This document shows, in pieces, positions 1 through 7,240 of a stretch of 47,516 nucleotides of DNA. The stretch spans positions 1 through 47,516 of the forward strand of contig CAZVLU010000026.1 of assembly GCA_964628235.1 (NCBI GenBank), read 5' to 3'. The stretch comes from CAMAVH01 sp964628235. GTDB lineage: Bacteria > Pseudomonadota > Alphaproteobacteria > SMXQ01. The position numbers and the translations under genes were made by a program. The notes beneath the pieces were generated by a model. It was given only the letters and a program-made list of their open reading frames with translations. It ran no database searches and was not told where the DNA came from. Every line of letters starts with the position of its first letter. The stretch's first letter is position 1.

Positions 1-35
1 CTCCCCCTCGACGGGGGAGGGCTGGGGTGGGGGTG
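1..35. repeat. GC-rich intergenic palindromic repeat (partial view)
   Basis: A C-run, a short centre and a G-run (CTCCCCCTCGACGGGGGAG) form a small hairpin, followed by a G-rich tail just before guaA. It resembles short palindromic repeats common between genes in alphaproteobacterial genomes. The window begins inside or at the edge of it, so its true extent is unknown. Confidence 0.4.
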
Positions 36-78
36 ATGGGCGTTGCGGGTGAATCCATCACAGACAGGTCGTAAACCC

Positions 79-1629
79 GTGACAAGCGAAACCCTCCTCA
101 TCCTCGATTTCGGGTCGCAAGTGACTCAGCTCATCGCGCGCCGCGTGCGCGAGTCGGGCGTCTATTGCGAGGTCGTGCCCTTCAACAAGGGCGACGAGGC
201 GATCAGCAAGCTCGCCCCCAAGGCGATCATCCTGTCGGGCGGCCCGGCGTCTGTGACCAAGATCGGCACGCCGCGCGCCCCGGACAGCGTCTTCAAGCTC
301 GGCGTGCCGGTGCTCGGCATCTGCTACGGCCAGCAGACCATGGTGGCGCAGCTCGGCGGCAAGGTCGAAAGCTCCGACCATCGCGAATTCGGCCGCGCCG
401 ACATCGCCATCGCCGACGAGACGCCGCTGTTCGACGGCCTATGGGCCAAGGGCGGCCATGACGACGTGTGGATGAGCCACGGCGACCGCGTCATCAGCTT
501 GCCCGAGGGCTTTCGCGTCGTCGCCACCAGCGAGAGCGCGCCCTTCGCGGCGATAGCGGATGATGCGCGCAAATTCTACGGCGTGCAGTTCCACCCCGAG
601 GTCGTCCACACGCCGCGCGGCGCGCAGCTTCTCAAAAACTTCACCCACAAGGTCGCCAAGCTGTCCGGCGATTGGACCATGGCGGCCTTCCGCGCCCAAG
701 AGATCGAGCGCATCCGCAAGCAAGTGGGCAAGGGCAAGGTGATCTGCGGCCTGTCGGGCGGCGTCGACTCGTCGGTCGCCGCCGTGCTGATCCACGAAGC
801 GATCGGCGACCAGCTCACCTGCGTCTTCGTCGACACCGGCATGATGCGCGCCGGCGAGGCGGAGGAGGTGGTGAGCCTGTTCCGCGGCCATTACAACATG
901 CCGCTGGTGCATCACGACGCGCGCGAGCTGTTCCTCAACAAGCTGACCGGCGTGGCGGACCCCGAGCATAAGCGCAAGATCATCGGCGCCACCTTCATCG
1001 ACGTGTTCGAGATGGAGGCCAAGAAGATCGGCGGCGCCGAATTCCTGGCGCAAGGCACGCTCTACCCGGACGTCATCGAGTCGGTGTCCTTCGCCGGCGG
1101 CCCGAGCGTCACCATCAAGTCGCACCACAATGTCGGCGGCCTGCCGGCGCGCATGAACATGAAGCTGGTCGAGCCGCTGCGCGAACTGTTCAAGGACGAA
1201 GTGCGCGCGCTCGGCCGCGAGCTCGGCATGGCCGACGCGCTGGTCGGCCGCCACCCGTTCCCGGGCCCCGGCCTCGCCATCCGTATCCCCGGCGAGATCA
1301 CCGCCGAGAAGCTCGACCTGCTGCGCAAGGCCGACACGATCTATCTCGACGAGATCCGCAAGGCCGGCCTCTACGACGTGATCTGGCAAGCCTTCGCCGT
1401 GCTGCTGCCCGTGCGCACCGTCGGCGTCATGGGCGACGAGCGCAGCTACGACTACGCTCTGGCGCTGCGCGCCGTGACCTCAACCGACGGCATGACGGCG
1501 GACTATTACCCGTTCGAGCACAGCTTTTTGGGCCGCGTCGCCAACCGCATCATCAACGAAGTCCGCGGCATCAACCGCGTGACCTACGACATCACCAGCA
1601 AACCGCCTGGGACGATCGAGTGGGAGTGA
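79..1629 (+). CDS. guaA: GMP synthase (glutamine-hydrolysing)
   Basis: GuaA converts XMP, ATP and glutamine to GMP in the cytosol, the last step of de novo guanine nucleotide synthesis. The N-terminal class I glutamine amidotransferase domain opens with LLILDFGSQ and carries the nucleophile in GICYGQQ (Cys82 from this start) and the QFHPEV His/Glu pair. The ATP-pyrophosphatase domain follows, with the P-loop GLSGGVDSSVAA, and the C-terminal dimerisation domain ends in PPGTIEWE. At 516 residues it is close to the usual length of about 520. The GTG at 79 places the first beta strand right after the start; upstream TTG (43) and GTG (49) codons in frame are alternatives, with no clear ribosome site to choose between them. 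The stop is followed at once by AT-rich foreign-looking DNA. Confidence 0.96.
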   Translation: MTSETLLILDFGSQVTQLIARRVRESGVYCEVVPFNKGDEAISKLAPKAIILSGGPASVTKIGTPRAPDSVFKLGVPVLGICYGQQTMVAQLGGKVESSDHREFGRADIAIADETPLFDGLWAKGGHDDVWMSHGDRVISLPEGFRVVATSESAPFAAIADDARKFYGVQFHPEVVHTPRGAQLLKNFTHKVAKLSGDWTMAAFRAQEIERIRKQVGKGKVICGLSGGVDSSVAAVLIHEAIGDQLTCVFVDTGMMRAGEAEEVVSLFRGHYNMPLVHHDARELFLNKLTGVADPEHKRKIIGATFIDVFEMEAKKIGGAEFLAQGTLYPDVIESVSFAGGPSVTIKSHHNVGGLPARMNMKLVEPLRELFKDEVRALGRELGMADALVGRHPFPGPGLAIRIPGEITAEKLDLLRKADTIYLDEIRKAGLYDVIWQAFAVLLPVRTVGVMGDERSYDYALALRAVTSTDGMTADYYPFEHSFLGRVANRIINEVRGINRVTYDITSKPPGTIEWE

Positions 1630-1653
1630 TAATCGTACAAAGTACGTAATCGT
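1630..1653. other. Direct repeat flanking a small palindrome at the guaA 3' boundary
   Basis: TAATCGT occurs at 1630-1636 and again at 1647-1653. Overlapping and between the copies is the palindrome CGTAC-AAA-GTACG (1634-1646). It sits directly after the guaA stop, where the base composition shifts from GC-rich to AT-rich. It could be a recombination scar, an operator for the downstream cassette, or chance. Confidence 0.3.
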
Positions 1654-1759
1654 CCTTTGCTTAATATACTTAACCCATTGATTTTAATAATTGAAAAAAA
1701 ATATTTACAGTGCATATAGCTAGACGGTAGCCTGACGGAATATTTTCCTCGAGGTTAAT

Positions 1760-2293
1760 ATGGGCGAAGACACTGAACTGAAAGCGATGTCACAAATTTT
1801 CGATGCGCTGAGCGGCCTGGATGCCGATGCGCAATTGCGGATCATTAAGTGGGTTACTGAGAAATTTGGATTGGTTGTTCCTCGAAGTGTCGTAGCTGGC
1901 AAAGAGCGAGATTCCGCGAGACAACCAACTGACATCTCTTCTTCCAATGCGGATATTCAATTTCGAGATTTCGCGGACTTGTTTGATGCAGCTCGCCCCG
2001 CTACTGACGTAGAAAAAGCTCTGGTGGCTGGCTATTGGGAGCAGTTTGGTAAGGGAAATTCTGATTTTGCTTCCCAGTCAGTAAACGACGAATTGAAGCA
2101 ATTAGGGCATCCGGTCGGCAACATCACTAGGGCGCTTAGTGGTTTAATTGACGTGCGCCCCGCGCTTGTGCAGCAACTGCGGAAGGATGGCGGCACAAAA
2201 CAAGCTCGAAAAACGTATCGTTTGACTGCGGCCGGCCAGCGAAAAGTCGATCAAATGTGCGCAGCTGCCGACGTCGAGCCAACGGAGCGTTAG
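1760..2293 (+). CDS. Uncharacterised protein with C-terminal winged-helix-like region (cassette gene 1)
   Basis: 177 residues, function unknown. The ATG at 1760 has GAGG at 1751-1754 as ribosome site. The N-terminus (about 8-38) is a predicted helical pair including DALSGLDADAQLRIIKWV, followed by a polar linker. Residues about 75-175 look like a small alpha/beta DNA-binding fold: a helix rich in Ala/Val with GYWEQF, a turn at LGHPVGNITRAL, then basic QARKTYRLTAAGQRKV, which reads like the wing and last helix of a winged helix. It has no signal peptide or membrane segment. Base and codon use is much more AT-rich than guaA. It is the first of three same-strand genes (39 bp to the next). I recall proteins of this type being widespread as 'hypothetical', but I know no assigned function. 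A DNA-binding or regulatory role is inference only. Confidence 0.8.
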   Translation: MGEDTELKAMSQIFDALSGLDADAQLRIIKWVTEKFGLVVPRSVVAGKERDSARQPTDISSSNADIQFRDFADLFDAARPATDVEKALVAGYWEQFGKGNSDFASQSVNDELKQLGHPVGNITRALSGLIDVRPALVQQLRKDGGTKQARKTYRLTAAGQRKVDQMCAAADVEPTER

Positions 2294-2332
2294 TATCAGT
2301 CTCAGCTTTGTTTTCTTTTTTGGGAGCGGGCT

Positions 2333-2830
2333 ATGAGCGAAAGTAAAAATGCAGATGGCTCTTTTGATGGCGCGATGACCGGTAAACTTAATGTCAAAAT
2401 TGGCAATGTTGAGTTTTCGGGCGAAGGGCAGCAGGCATTTCTTGATGTCCAGCTTCAACGTGTTGTTGAGGCGCTTTCTAGCAGCCCTTCTCTAGCAAAG
2501 AGCGAAGAGCCAATGACTCCCGCAAGTGGAGTTGGCTCATCTGGCAATTCTGCCAAATTCTCAGCTTCACTTGCCTCGCATATTAAAGCGATGAAAGCAG
2601 ACGGGAATCAGGTGCGCCGTTTTCTGGCCACCGCTGATTGGTTGCGGCTGAGGGGCGCATCGACCGTTACTACGGCCGCGGTCTCTAAGGCGCTGATTGA
2701 TAATCAGCAAGCTCGGTTGGCAAATCCTGCGCTGTGTCTCAATCGTAACGTGGCAAAGGGTTATTGCGAGAAAATCAGCGGCGGCTTCTACATCACGCCC
2801 GAGGGGCTTAAGGAGCTCGGTTATTCGTGA
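2333..2830 (+). CDS. Uncharacterised protein, beta-rich N-terminus and winged-helix-like C-terminus (cassette gene 2)
   Basis: 165 residues, function unknown. The ATG at 2333 follows a GGGAGCGGG ribosome site. The N-terminus (about 10-40) alternates polar and hydrophobic residues as in beta strands (GKLNVKIGNVEFSG). A Ser/Pro-rich linker spans about 50-75. The C-terminal 80 residues (FLATADWLRLRGASTVTTAAV, then NPALCLNRNVAKGYCEK, then GGFYITPEGLKELGY) look like a winged-helix module ending in a wing. There is no transmembrane segment. Its stop overlaps the GTG start of the next gene (GTGA, 2827-2830), so the two are translationally coupled. The AT-rich composition matches the flanking cassette genes. 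A nucleic-acid-binding partner of the HEPN-like neighbour is a reasonable guess but unproven. Confidence 0.8.
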   Translation: MSESKNADGSFDGAMTGKLNVKIGNVEFSGEGQQAFLDVQLQRVVEALSSSPSLAKSEEPMTPASGVGSSGNSAKFSASLASHIKAMKADGNQVRRFLATADWLRLRGASTVTTAAVSKALIDNQQARLANPALCLNRNVAKGYCEKISGGFYITPEGLKELGYS

Positions 2831-3591
2831 TTGATCCAAAAGTAGCTCTAGCAGTTATTCCGTCAGGTTTACGTGAGCCACTTCTTGCGGAATATCGTTC
2901 GATCACCAAAAATTATGCTGAGCACAGATGGCAGCCATCTGAGTTGGCGGGCGGCATCTTCTGTGAGGTGGTTTATACAATTTTAGAGGGGCATGCGGGA
3001 GGAGTGTATGCCGCTGCTCCTAATAAGCCAAAAAACTTTCCTGAAGCGTGTCGAAAACTAGAAAATAACACACAGGAACCACATAGCTTTCGAATCCTGA
3101 TTCCTCGCGTTTTAATTGCTTTGTATGACATTAGAAACAATCGCGGCGTGGGGCATGCTGGCGGCGACGTGGATTCCAATCATATGGATGCTACCTTAGT
3201 GCTGAATATGAGCAATTGGGTCATGGCTGAGTTGGTGCGAGTTTTTCATCAATTGCCAATTTCAGAAGCGCAACGCCTTGTTGATAATCTCGCGGAACGT
3301 CATGTGCCGCTTGTATGGCAAGGAGCGTCTGTTAAACGAGTTCTGAATCCCAATCTCAAACTTAAAGAGCAAATCATCCTTCTGCTGGCATCTTCGAGTG
3401 GAGAAGTGACTGTTGCGGATTTGTTTGATTGGACCGACTACGAAAATAAAACATATTTTATGAAGACTTTAAGAGAGCTTCATGATTCACGGATGGTTGA
3501 GCTCTCTAAAGACGAAAAGATACTAGAGCTACTGCCGCCAGGTGATCAGGAAGCTGCGGACATATTTTCGAGGCTGTCTAAAAGTGCCTGA
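2827..3591 (+). CDS. Uncharacterised HEPN-like protein with C-terminal winged-helix-like domain (cassette gene 3)
   Basis: 254 residues, starting at a GTG that overlaps the previous stop. The N-terminal 150 residues are mostly helical and contain IRNNRGVGHAGG (Arg103, Asn104, His110). This matches the RN-x(4-6)-H pattern of HEPN-domain RNases and of the C-terminal domain of some abortive-infection proteins. Residues about 180-254 (ILLLASSSGEVTVADLF, then TLRELHDSRMVELSKDEKILELLPPG) look like a winged helix with a terminal wing. No membrane segment or secretion signal is seen. In known HEPN toxins Arg and His form the RNA-cleaving site at a dimer interface. Whether this protein is catalytic is unknown. 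It could instead be a non-catalytic HEPN-type scaffold. The AT-rich composition fits horizontal acquisition with genes 1 and 2. Confidence 0.8.
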   Translation: MIDPKVALAVIPSGLREPLLAEYRSITKNYAEHRWQPSELAGGIFCEVVYTILEGHAGGVYAAAPNKPKNFPEACRKLENNTQEPHSFRILIPRVLIALYDIRNNRGVGHAGGDVDSNHMDATLVLNMSNWVMAELVRVFHQLPISEAQRLVDNLAERHVPLVWQGASVKRVLNPNLKLKEQIILLLASSSGEVTVADLFDWTDYENKTYFMKTLRELHDSRMVELSKDEKILELLPPGDQEAADIFSRLSKSA

Positions 3592-3812
3592 TGAATTCTT
3601 TTGAAGATGCTGGTGAAATCCTTCATTGGTTCTTCTTCGTCACTCTCGTCTTCCGGTTATTCCTGCCGCCGCAATAGAGGCGGTCATTGCTATCGGCTGC
3701 CATGTACGAGACGTTGGCGCTCTCGGGCATCTCTAGGCTCCTAGTGGCTCATACGTGGCCGCGCGTAGAGCCAAGGCTGGCGCGGGCCCGGCTGGTCGAT
3801 TAAACTCCGCCC
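3592..3812. other. Intergenic segment closing the cassette
   Basis: 221 bp between the HEPN-like gene and the DUF6460 gene. Composition returns gradually to GC-rich. No integrase remnant, tRNA or strong terminator hairpin was seen, and no copy of the guaA 3' end or of TAATCGT that would mark an element's far attachment site. Confidence 0.5.
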
Positions 3813-4070
3813 ATGCCCAGTAACATCCTCACCACCGTCTTCAAGCTCTTCATCGCCTCGCTGCTCGTCGGCTTGGTGATGCATTGGTTCGGCATCACGC
3901 CGCGCTCGCTGGTCGTCGATTTCGGCGCGACCATGGGGCGGCTGTTCGACACGCTGGCCGGCTTCTTCGGCTGGGCCGTCGAATATGTCCTTTACGGCGC
4001 CTGCATCGTGCTGCCGATCTGGCTGATCGTGGTCCTGCTCGATCGCGCCAAGGGCAAGCGCAGCTCGTGA
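3813..4070 (+). CDS. DUF6460-type small membrane protein
   Basis: 85 residues with two hydrophobic spans, about 8-27 (FKLFIASLLVGLVMHWFGI) and 55-78 (AVEYVLYGACIVLPIWLIVVLL), and a short basic tail (DRAKGKRSS). This matches my recollection of the DUF6460 family, small alphaproteobacterial inner-membrane proteins of unknown role. Its TGA stop overlaps the GTG start of the nucleosidase gene. No enzymatic motif is visible. Confidence 0.65.
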   Translation: MPSNILTTVFKLFIASLLVGLVMHWFGITPRSLVVDFGATMGRLFDTLAGFFGWAVEYVLYGACIVLPIWLIVVLLDRAKGKRSS

Positions 4071-4723
4071 GCTTCTCCGCCGACTACTCCCGCCATCTGC
4101 ACGACATCGGCGGCCTCTCGGTGCTGTTCGTCATGGCGACCGAGGTGGAATACGGCCCGCATCTCCAGCGTCTGATCACGCCGCTGATGACCGGCATGGG
4201 GCCGATCGAGGCAGCCGCCGCCGCCGGCGCGGCGCTCGCCGGCCTGGCCGCCCAGGGGCGCTTGCCGCAGCTCGTCATGTCGCTCGGCTCGGCCGGCTCG
4301 CGCAGCCTCGAGCACGCCGGCCTCTATCAGGTCGCCAGCGTCGCCTATCGCGACATGGACGCCTCGGCGTTCGGGATCGAGAAGGGCGTCACGCCCTTTC
4401 TCGACGAGCCCGCCGTGGCGGAGATCGCGCTCCGCCTGCCCGATGTGCCGGCGGCGTCCCTCTCGACCGGGGCCAATATCGTGTCCGGACCCGCCTATGA
4501 CGCTATCGCCGCAGATATGGTCGATATGGAAACCTATGCGATTTACCGGGCGGCGCGGCGCTTCGCTGTGCCTCTGGTCGGCCTGCGCGGCATCAGCGAC
4601 GGCCGCAACGCCCTGTCCGGCATGCAGGACTGGACCGAATATCTGCATATCCTCGACGAGAAGCTCGCCGCCATCTTGGAGGCCCTGCCGGGCCATGTGG
4701 CCGCCGGCCGTTTCCGCCTCTGA
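4067..4723 (+). CDS. mtnN: 5'-methylthioadenosine/S-adenosylhomocysteine nucleosidase
   Basis: Predicted to hydrolyse methylthioadenosine and S-adenosylhomocysteine to adenine plus the thio-ribose, clearing by-products of SAM-dependent reactions. The phosphorylase/nucleosidase fold is recognisable: first strand VLFVMATEVEYG, the central SLGSAGS loop, VDMETYAIYRAA (substrate-binding Met-Glu) and the catalytic Asp in RGISDGRN. From the GTG at 4067 the protein has 218 residues, near the family's 210-240. The GTG overlaps the previous stop (GTGA); the ATG at about 4133 would cut the first strand and is less likely. Some nucleosidases of this family act on hopanoid or futalosine precursors, so the exact substrate is not certain. 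Confidence 0.8.
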   Translation: MSFSADYSRHLHDIGGLSVLFVMATEVEYGPHLQRLITPLMTGMGPIEAAAAAGAALAGLAAQGRLPQLVMSLGSAGSRSLEHAGLYQVASVAYRDMDASAFGIEKGVTPFLDEPAVAEIALRLPDVPAASLSTGANIVSGPAYDAIAADMVDMETYAIYRAARRFAVPLVGLRGISDGRNALSGMQDWTEYLHILDEKLAAILEALPGHVAAGRFRL

Positions 4724-4743
4724 TTTTGAAAGTGAACAGCGCC

Positions 4744-5097
4744 ATGGCTAAGAAGATCACCATCTACGGCATCAAGAACTGCGACACGATGAAGAAGGCG
4801 CGCGCCTGGCTCGACAAAGCCGGCGTGGACTACGCTTTCCATGACTACAAGGCCGAGGGCATCGACAAGGCGTCGCTCGAAGCCTGGTCGGCCAAGGTCG
4901 GCTGGGATGTGCTGCTCAATAAGTCCGGCACCACCTTCCGCAAGCTGTCGGACGCCGACAAGGCGACCGTCAACGAGCGCAAGGCCATCGCCCTGATGAT
5001 CGACCAGCCCGCGATGATCAAGCGCCCGGTGCTCGATGTCGGCGGCAAGCTGCTCGTCGGCTTCAAGCCGGCGGAGTACGAGAAGGCGCTGGGCTAG
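4744..5097 (+). CDS. ArsC/Spx-family thioredoxin-fold reductase (YffB-like)
   Basis: 117 residues with an N-terminal thioredoxin-like strand and the motif YGIKNCDTMKKA, which has the single ArsC-family cysteine where thioredoxins have CxxC. LNKSGTTFRKL and IKRPVLDVGGKLLVGF are the other conserved blocks, the latter containing the family's R-P-V-L segment. The length equals E. coli YffB (about 118). YffB-like members are thought to be glutathione-dependent thiol reductases and not true arsenate reductases. No arsenic gene lies nearby. ATG 4744 is chosen over an in-frame TTG at 4726 because it starts directly at the first strand. Confidence 0.85.
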   Translation: MAKKITIYGIKNCDTMKKARAWLDKAGVDYAFHDYKAEGIDKASLEAWSAKVGWDVLLNKSGTTFRKLSDADKATVNERKAIALMIDQPAMIKRPVLDVGGKLLVGFKPAEYEKALG

Positions 5098-5117
5098 GGG
5101 GGACTAAAGCGGGCGGC

Positions 5118-5147
5118 TTGACGGCGTTATTACGCATGTAATAACAT
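5118..5147 (+). promoter_or_regulatory. Promoter with perfect palindromic operator for the abrB-doc toxin-antitoxin pair
   Basis: A -35 box TTGACG (5118-5123) and a -10 box TAACAT (5142-5147) are 18 bp apart. The spacer and -10 carry a perfect inverted repeat, GTTATTAC (5126-5133), GCAT, GTAATAAC (5138-5145). An AGGAG ribosome site (5161-5165) precedes the antitoxin ATG. A repressor dimer bound to the palindrome would block the polymerase, the usual autoregulation logic of type II toxin-antitoxin operons. Confidence 0.65.
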
Positions 5148-5173
5148 GGGTGTCTCGCACAGGAGCGCCCGCC

Positions 5174-5398
5174 ATGACTCAACGTAAGCTCACCAAAATC
5201 GGCAACTCCCTCGGCTTCACCTTGCCGAAGGAGCAATTGGCCCGGCTCGGCATGGCCGAGGGCGATCCGGTCTATGTCACCGAAACGCCCGAGGGCCTGC
5301 TCCTGTCGCCCTACGACCCCGACTTCGCGCGCCAGACCGAGGCGGCGGAGTCGATCCTGCGGCGCTACCGCAACGCCTTCCGCGAGCTCGCCAAATAA
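5174..5398 (+). CDS. AbrB/MazE-fold antitoxin
   Basis: 74 residues. The N-terminal half is a swapped-hairpin AbrB DNA-binding fold: KLTKIGNSLGFTLPKEQLARLGMAEGDPVYV is covered at about residues 4-35, with the hallmark KIGNSLGF turn. The C-terminal half (about 48-74) is a charged helix typical of the toxin-neutralising tail. ATG 5174 follows AGGAG with 8 bp spacing. The toxin gene follows after 20 bp. The protein probably represses the operon through the palindrome at 5126-5145. Doc toxins are classically paired with Phd antitoxins; AbrB-type partners also occur. Confidence 0.88.
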   Translation: MTQRKLTKIGNSLGFTLPKEQLARLGMAEGDPVYVTETPEGLLLSPYDPDFARQTEAAESILRRYRNAFRELAK

Positions 5399-5418
5399 GC
5401 GCGCAGTAGGTTCAGGGC

Positions 5419-5823
5419 ATGGCCGCGCCGGTCTGGCTGCGCAAGGATGTGCTGTTGTCCTTGCATCGCCGCTTGCTGATCGAGCATGGCGGCCCGGCTG
5501 GCTTACATAACAGCGGGCTGCGCGACGAGGGCGGCTTCGACGCGGCGCTCGCCCGCCCACAGCAAATTCGTGCCTACGCGCCGCGCACCGATCTCTTCGC
5601 GCTCGCCGCCGCCTATGGCGTGGCGTTCAGCCGCAACCATCCGTTCGTGGATGGCAACAAGCGGATCGCCGCGCTGGCGACCATCCTCTTTCTCGAATTG
5701 AACGGCTGGCGCTTCGCCGCCGCCGAAGCCGAGGTGGTCGCCATGTTCCGCCTGCTCGCCGCCGGCGAGATGGAGGAGGCGGCCTTCGCCGCCTGGCTCA
5801 AGCAGAGCTGCGTGCGCCCCTAA
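5419..5823 (+). CDS. doc: Doc-family (Fic fold) toxin, death-on-curing type
   Basis: 134 residues. The Fic/Doc signature HPFVDGNKRIA (His74 to Arg82) is complete. Doc of phage P1 uses this site to phosphorylate elongation factor Tu and stop translation; Fic relatives AMPylate instead. The Lys in GNKR, in place of the GNGR of AMPylating Fic proteins, favours Doc-type chemistry. N-terminal LHRRLLIEHGG and GLRDEGGFDAALARP are typical Doc segments. It follows its antitoxin on the same strand and ends 7 bp before a convergent VOC gene. Confidence 0.9.
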   Translation: MAAPVWLRKDVLLSLHRRLLIEHGGPAGLHNSGLRDEGGFDAALARPQQIRAYAPRTDLFALAAAYGVAFSRNHPFVDGNKRIAALATILFLELNGWRFAAAEAEVVAMFRLLAAGEMEEAAFAAWLKQSCVRP

Positions 5824-5830
5824 GTTCGGC

Positions 5831-6229
5831 CTAAGCTTGCGGCCGCAGATAGACCAGCTCCCAGATATGGCCGTCGATGTCCTCGAAGCCATGCTGATAC
5901 ATGAAGCCGTGGTCTTTCACCTCGCTCGGGGCCGTGCCGCCGGCTGTCACCGCGTCGGCCACCATCTTGTCCACCGCTTCCTGGCTGTCGAGCGCGATGC
6001 AGTTGATCACTTCGGTGATTTTCGTCGCGTCGGCCAGCGCCTTGCCGGTGAAGGTCTGGAAGAATTTTTCGACCAGCAGCATGGCGTAGATATTCTCGCC
6101 GACGATCATGCAGGCGGCGTCGTCGTTGGTGAATTCGGCGTTGAAGGTGAAGCCGAGCTTGGCGAAGAAATCGACCGACATCTTCAGGTCTTTCACCGGC
6201 AGGTTGACGTAGATTTGCTTGGCGATCAT
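5831..6229 (-). CDS. VOC/glyoxalase-fold protein
   Basis: 132 residues with the vicinal oxygen chelate pattern: an opening strand IYVNLPVKDLKMSVDFFAKLGF, a middle strand ending in MLLVEKFFQTF, and the closing HGFEDIDGHIWELVYLRP with its metal-site glutamate. This is close to the 'glyoxalase/bleomycin resistance' single-domain type often found in ECF sigma operons. The substrate is unknown. The start codon directly abuts the stop of the NTF2-like gene, making it last in the five-gene minus-strand operon starting at 8865. Confidence 0.85.
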   Translation of the reverse strand: MIAKQIYVNLPVKDLKMSVDFFAKLGFTFNAEFTNDDAACMIVGENIYAMLLVEKFFQTFTGKALADATKITEVINCIALDSQEAVDKMVADAVTAGGTAPSEVKDHGFMYQHGFEDIDGHIWELVYLRPQA

Positions 6230-6661
6230 TTAAGGCTCCATGTTCATGACGACCTTGGCGGTCATCGGATCGAAGGGGGCGGAGACATGGTCGTGGACGA
6301 CCAGCCAGCGGTCGTCGGCGCGGCGGATGACTGAGGTGGCGCGCAGCCACATGACGCTCTTGGGATCGGGCGTCATGCCGATCAGTTGGAAATGCCAATG
6401 GGCGTAGGCCATGTCGCCGGACGAGCCGGCGACGATGTCGCGCCGCTCGATGCGGCCGCCTTTGGGAAAGCAGGGCAAACATTCGGCCCACATGGCGCGG
6501 ATCGCCGCCTTGCCTTTGAGCTGCATCGGCGGCTTGAGATCGAACGACACGGCGTCGTCGGCGTAGAAGGCCATGATCGCGTCGAGATCGCGGGCGCAGA
6601 TGGCGTCCTGCAACTCGACGATCATCAGGCGGATTTCGCTTTCGCCTTCGGTCATGGTCAT
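6230..6661 (-). CDS. SnoaL/NTF2-like (ketosteroid isomerase-related) protein
   Basis: 143 residues with the cone-shaped NTF2-like fold: a helix IVELQDAICARDLDAIMAFYADDAV, the loop DLKPPMQLKGKAAIRAMW, and strands MAYAHWHFQLIGM and VIRRADDRWLVVHDHVSAPF, which end in the usual W-x-V-x-H-D-H pattern. Proteins of this type bind small hydrophobic molecules or catalyse isomerisation and related steps. No specific substrate can be deduced. Its ATG overlaps the stop of the SRPBCC gene by 4 bp, so it is cotranslated with the sigma factor operon. Confidence 0.85.
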   Translation of the reverse strand: MTMTEGESEIRLMIVELQDAICARDLDAIMAFYADDAVSFDLKPPMQLKGKAAIRAMWAECLPCFPKGGRIERRDIVAGSSGDMAYAHWHFQLIGMTPDPKSVMWLRATSVIRRADDRWLVVHDHVSAPFDPMTAKVVMNMEP

Positions 6662-7230
6662 GCTCTCTCCGCGACGGATTTGAGGTTGACGAGGCCGGCG
6701 GCGAAATCCTTGCCGACCATCTCGTCCATATTGACGAAAAGGCCGATGACCTTGGCCGGGAAGGCATAGGGGCCGCGCATCGCCCAGGTCACGTTGCTAC
6801 CCTCCGCGCCGTTCGCCAGGCGCACCGGCACCAGGGTCAACTCGACGATGTTGTGGCCCTCGAACGGCTGCAAAATGTCGAGCTTGATGGCGATCTTGGC
6901 CGGCCCGCCTTCGGACGGTTCGACCACGTCGAGAATTTCCATGCGGCCCGCGCCGACGTTCTTGTCGCCGTCCCATTCATAGACCGCGCCCGGGCCGCTG
7001 GCGGCGCCGCTGAACTTGCGCGTCATGTCCGGATCCTTTTTCTCGTAGGGCGACCATGGCGCCCAGGCGCGCAAATCGACGATCAGCGGATAAATCTTCT
7101 CCGGCGGCGCCGCGATCTGTTGCGTGCGGCTGACGCGAAATTCGTCCGGCTTGCGCATAGCGAGAATGACGATGACGACGATGGCGGTCAGCAGCAACGC
7201 GCCGATGATGGCGATGGTCTTGAGCAGCAT
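6658..7230 (-). CDS. Membrane-anchored SRPBCC (START-like) family protein
   Basis: 190 residues. An N-terminal hydrophobic helix (about 5-25, IAIIGALLLTAIVVIVILAM) anchors it, followed by a SRPBCC domain: FRVSRTQQIAAPPEKIYPLIVDLRAWAPWSPYE sits at about 32-64 and the end is AKVIGLFVNMDEMVGKDFAAGLVNLK. The AWAPWSPYEKKDP stretch is typical of polyketide-cyclase-like members of bacterial origin. These domains hold a hydrophobic ligand. It starts 10 bp after the sigma factor gene and overlaps the next gene, so it belongs to the same operon. Ligand unknown. Confidence 0.85.
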   Translation of the reverse strand: MLLKTIAIIGALLLTAIVVIVILAMRKPDEFRVSRTQQIAAPPEKIYPLIVDLRAWAPWSPYEKKDPDMTRKFSGAASGPGAVYEWDGDKNVGAGRMEILDVVEPSEGGPAKIAIKLDILQPFEGHNIVELTLVPVRLANGAEGSNVTWAMRGPYAFPAKVIGLFVNMDEMVGKDFAAGLVNLKSVAERA

Positions 7231-7240
7231 GGGTCCCCCG

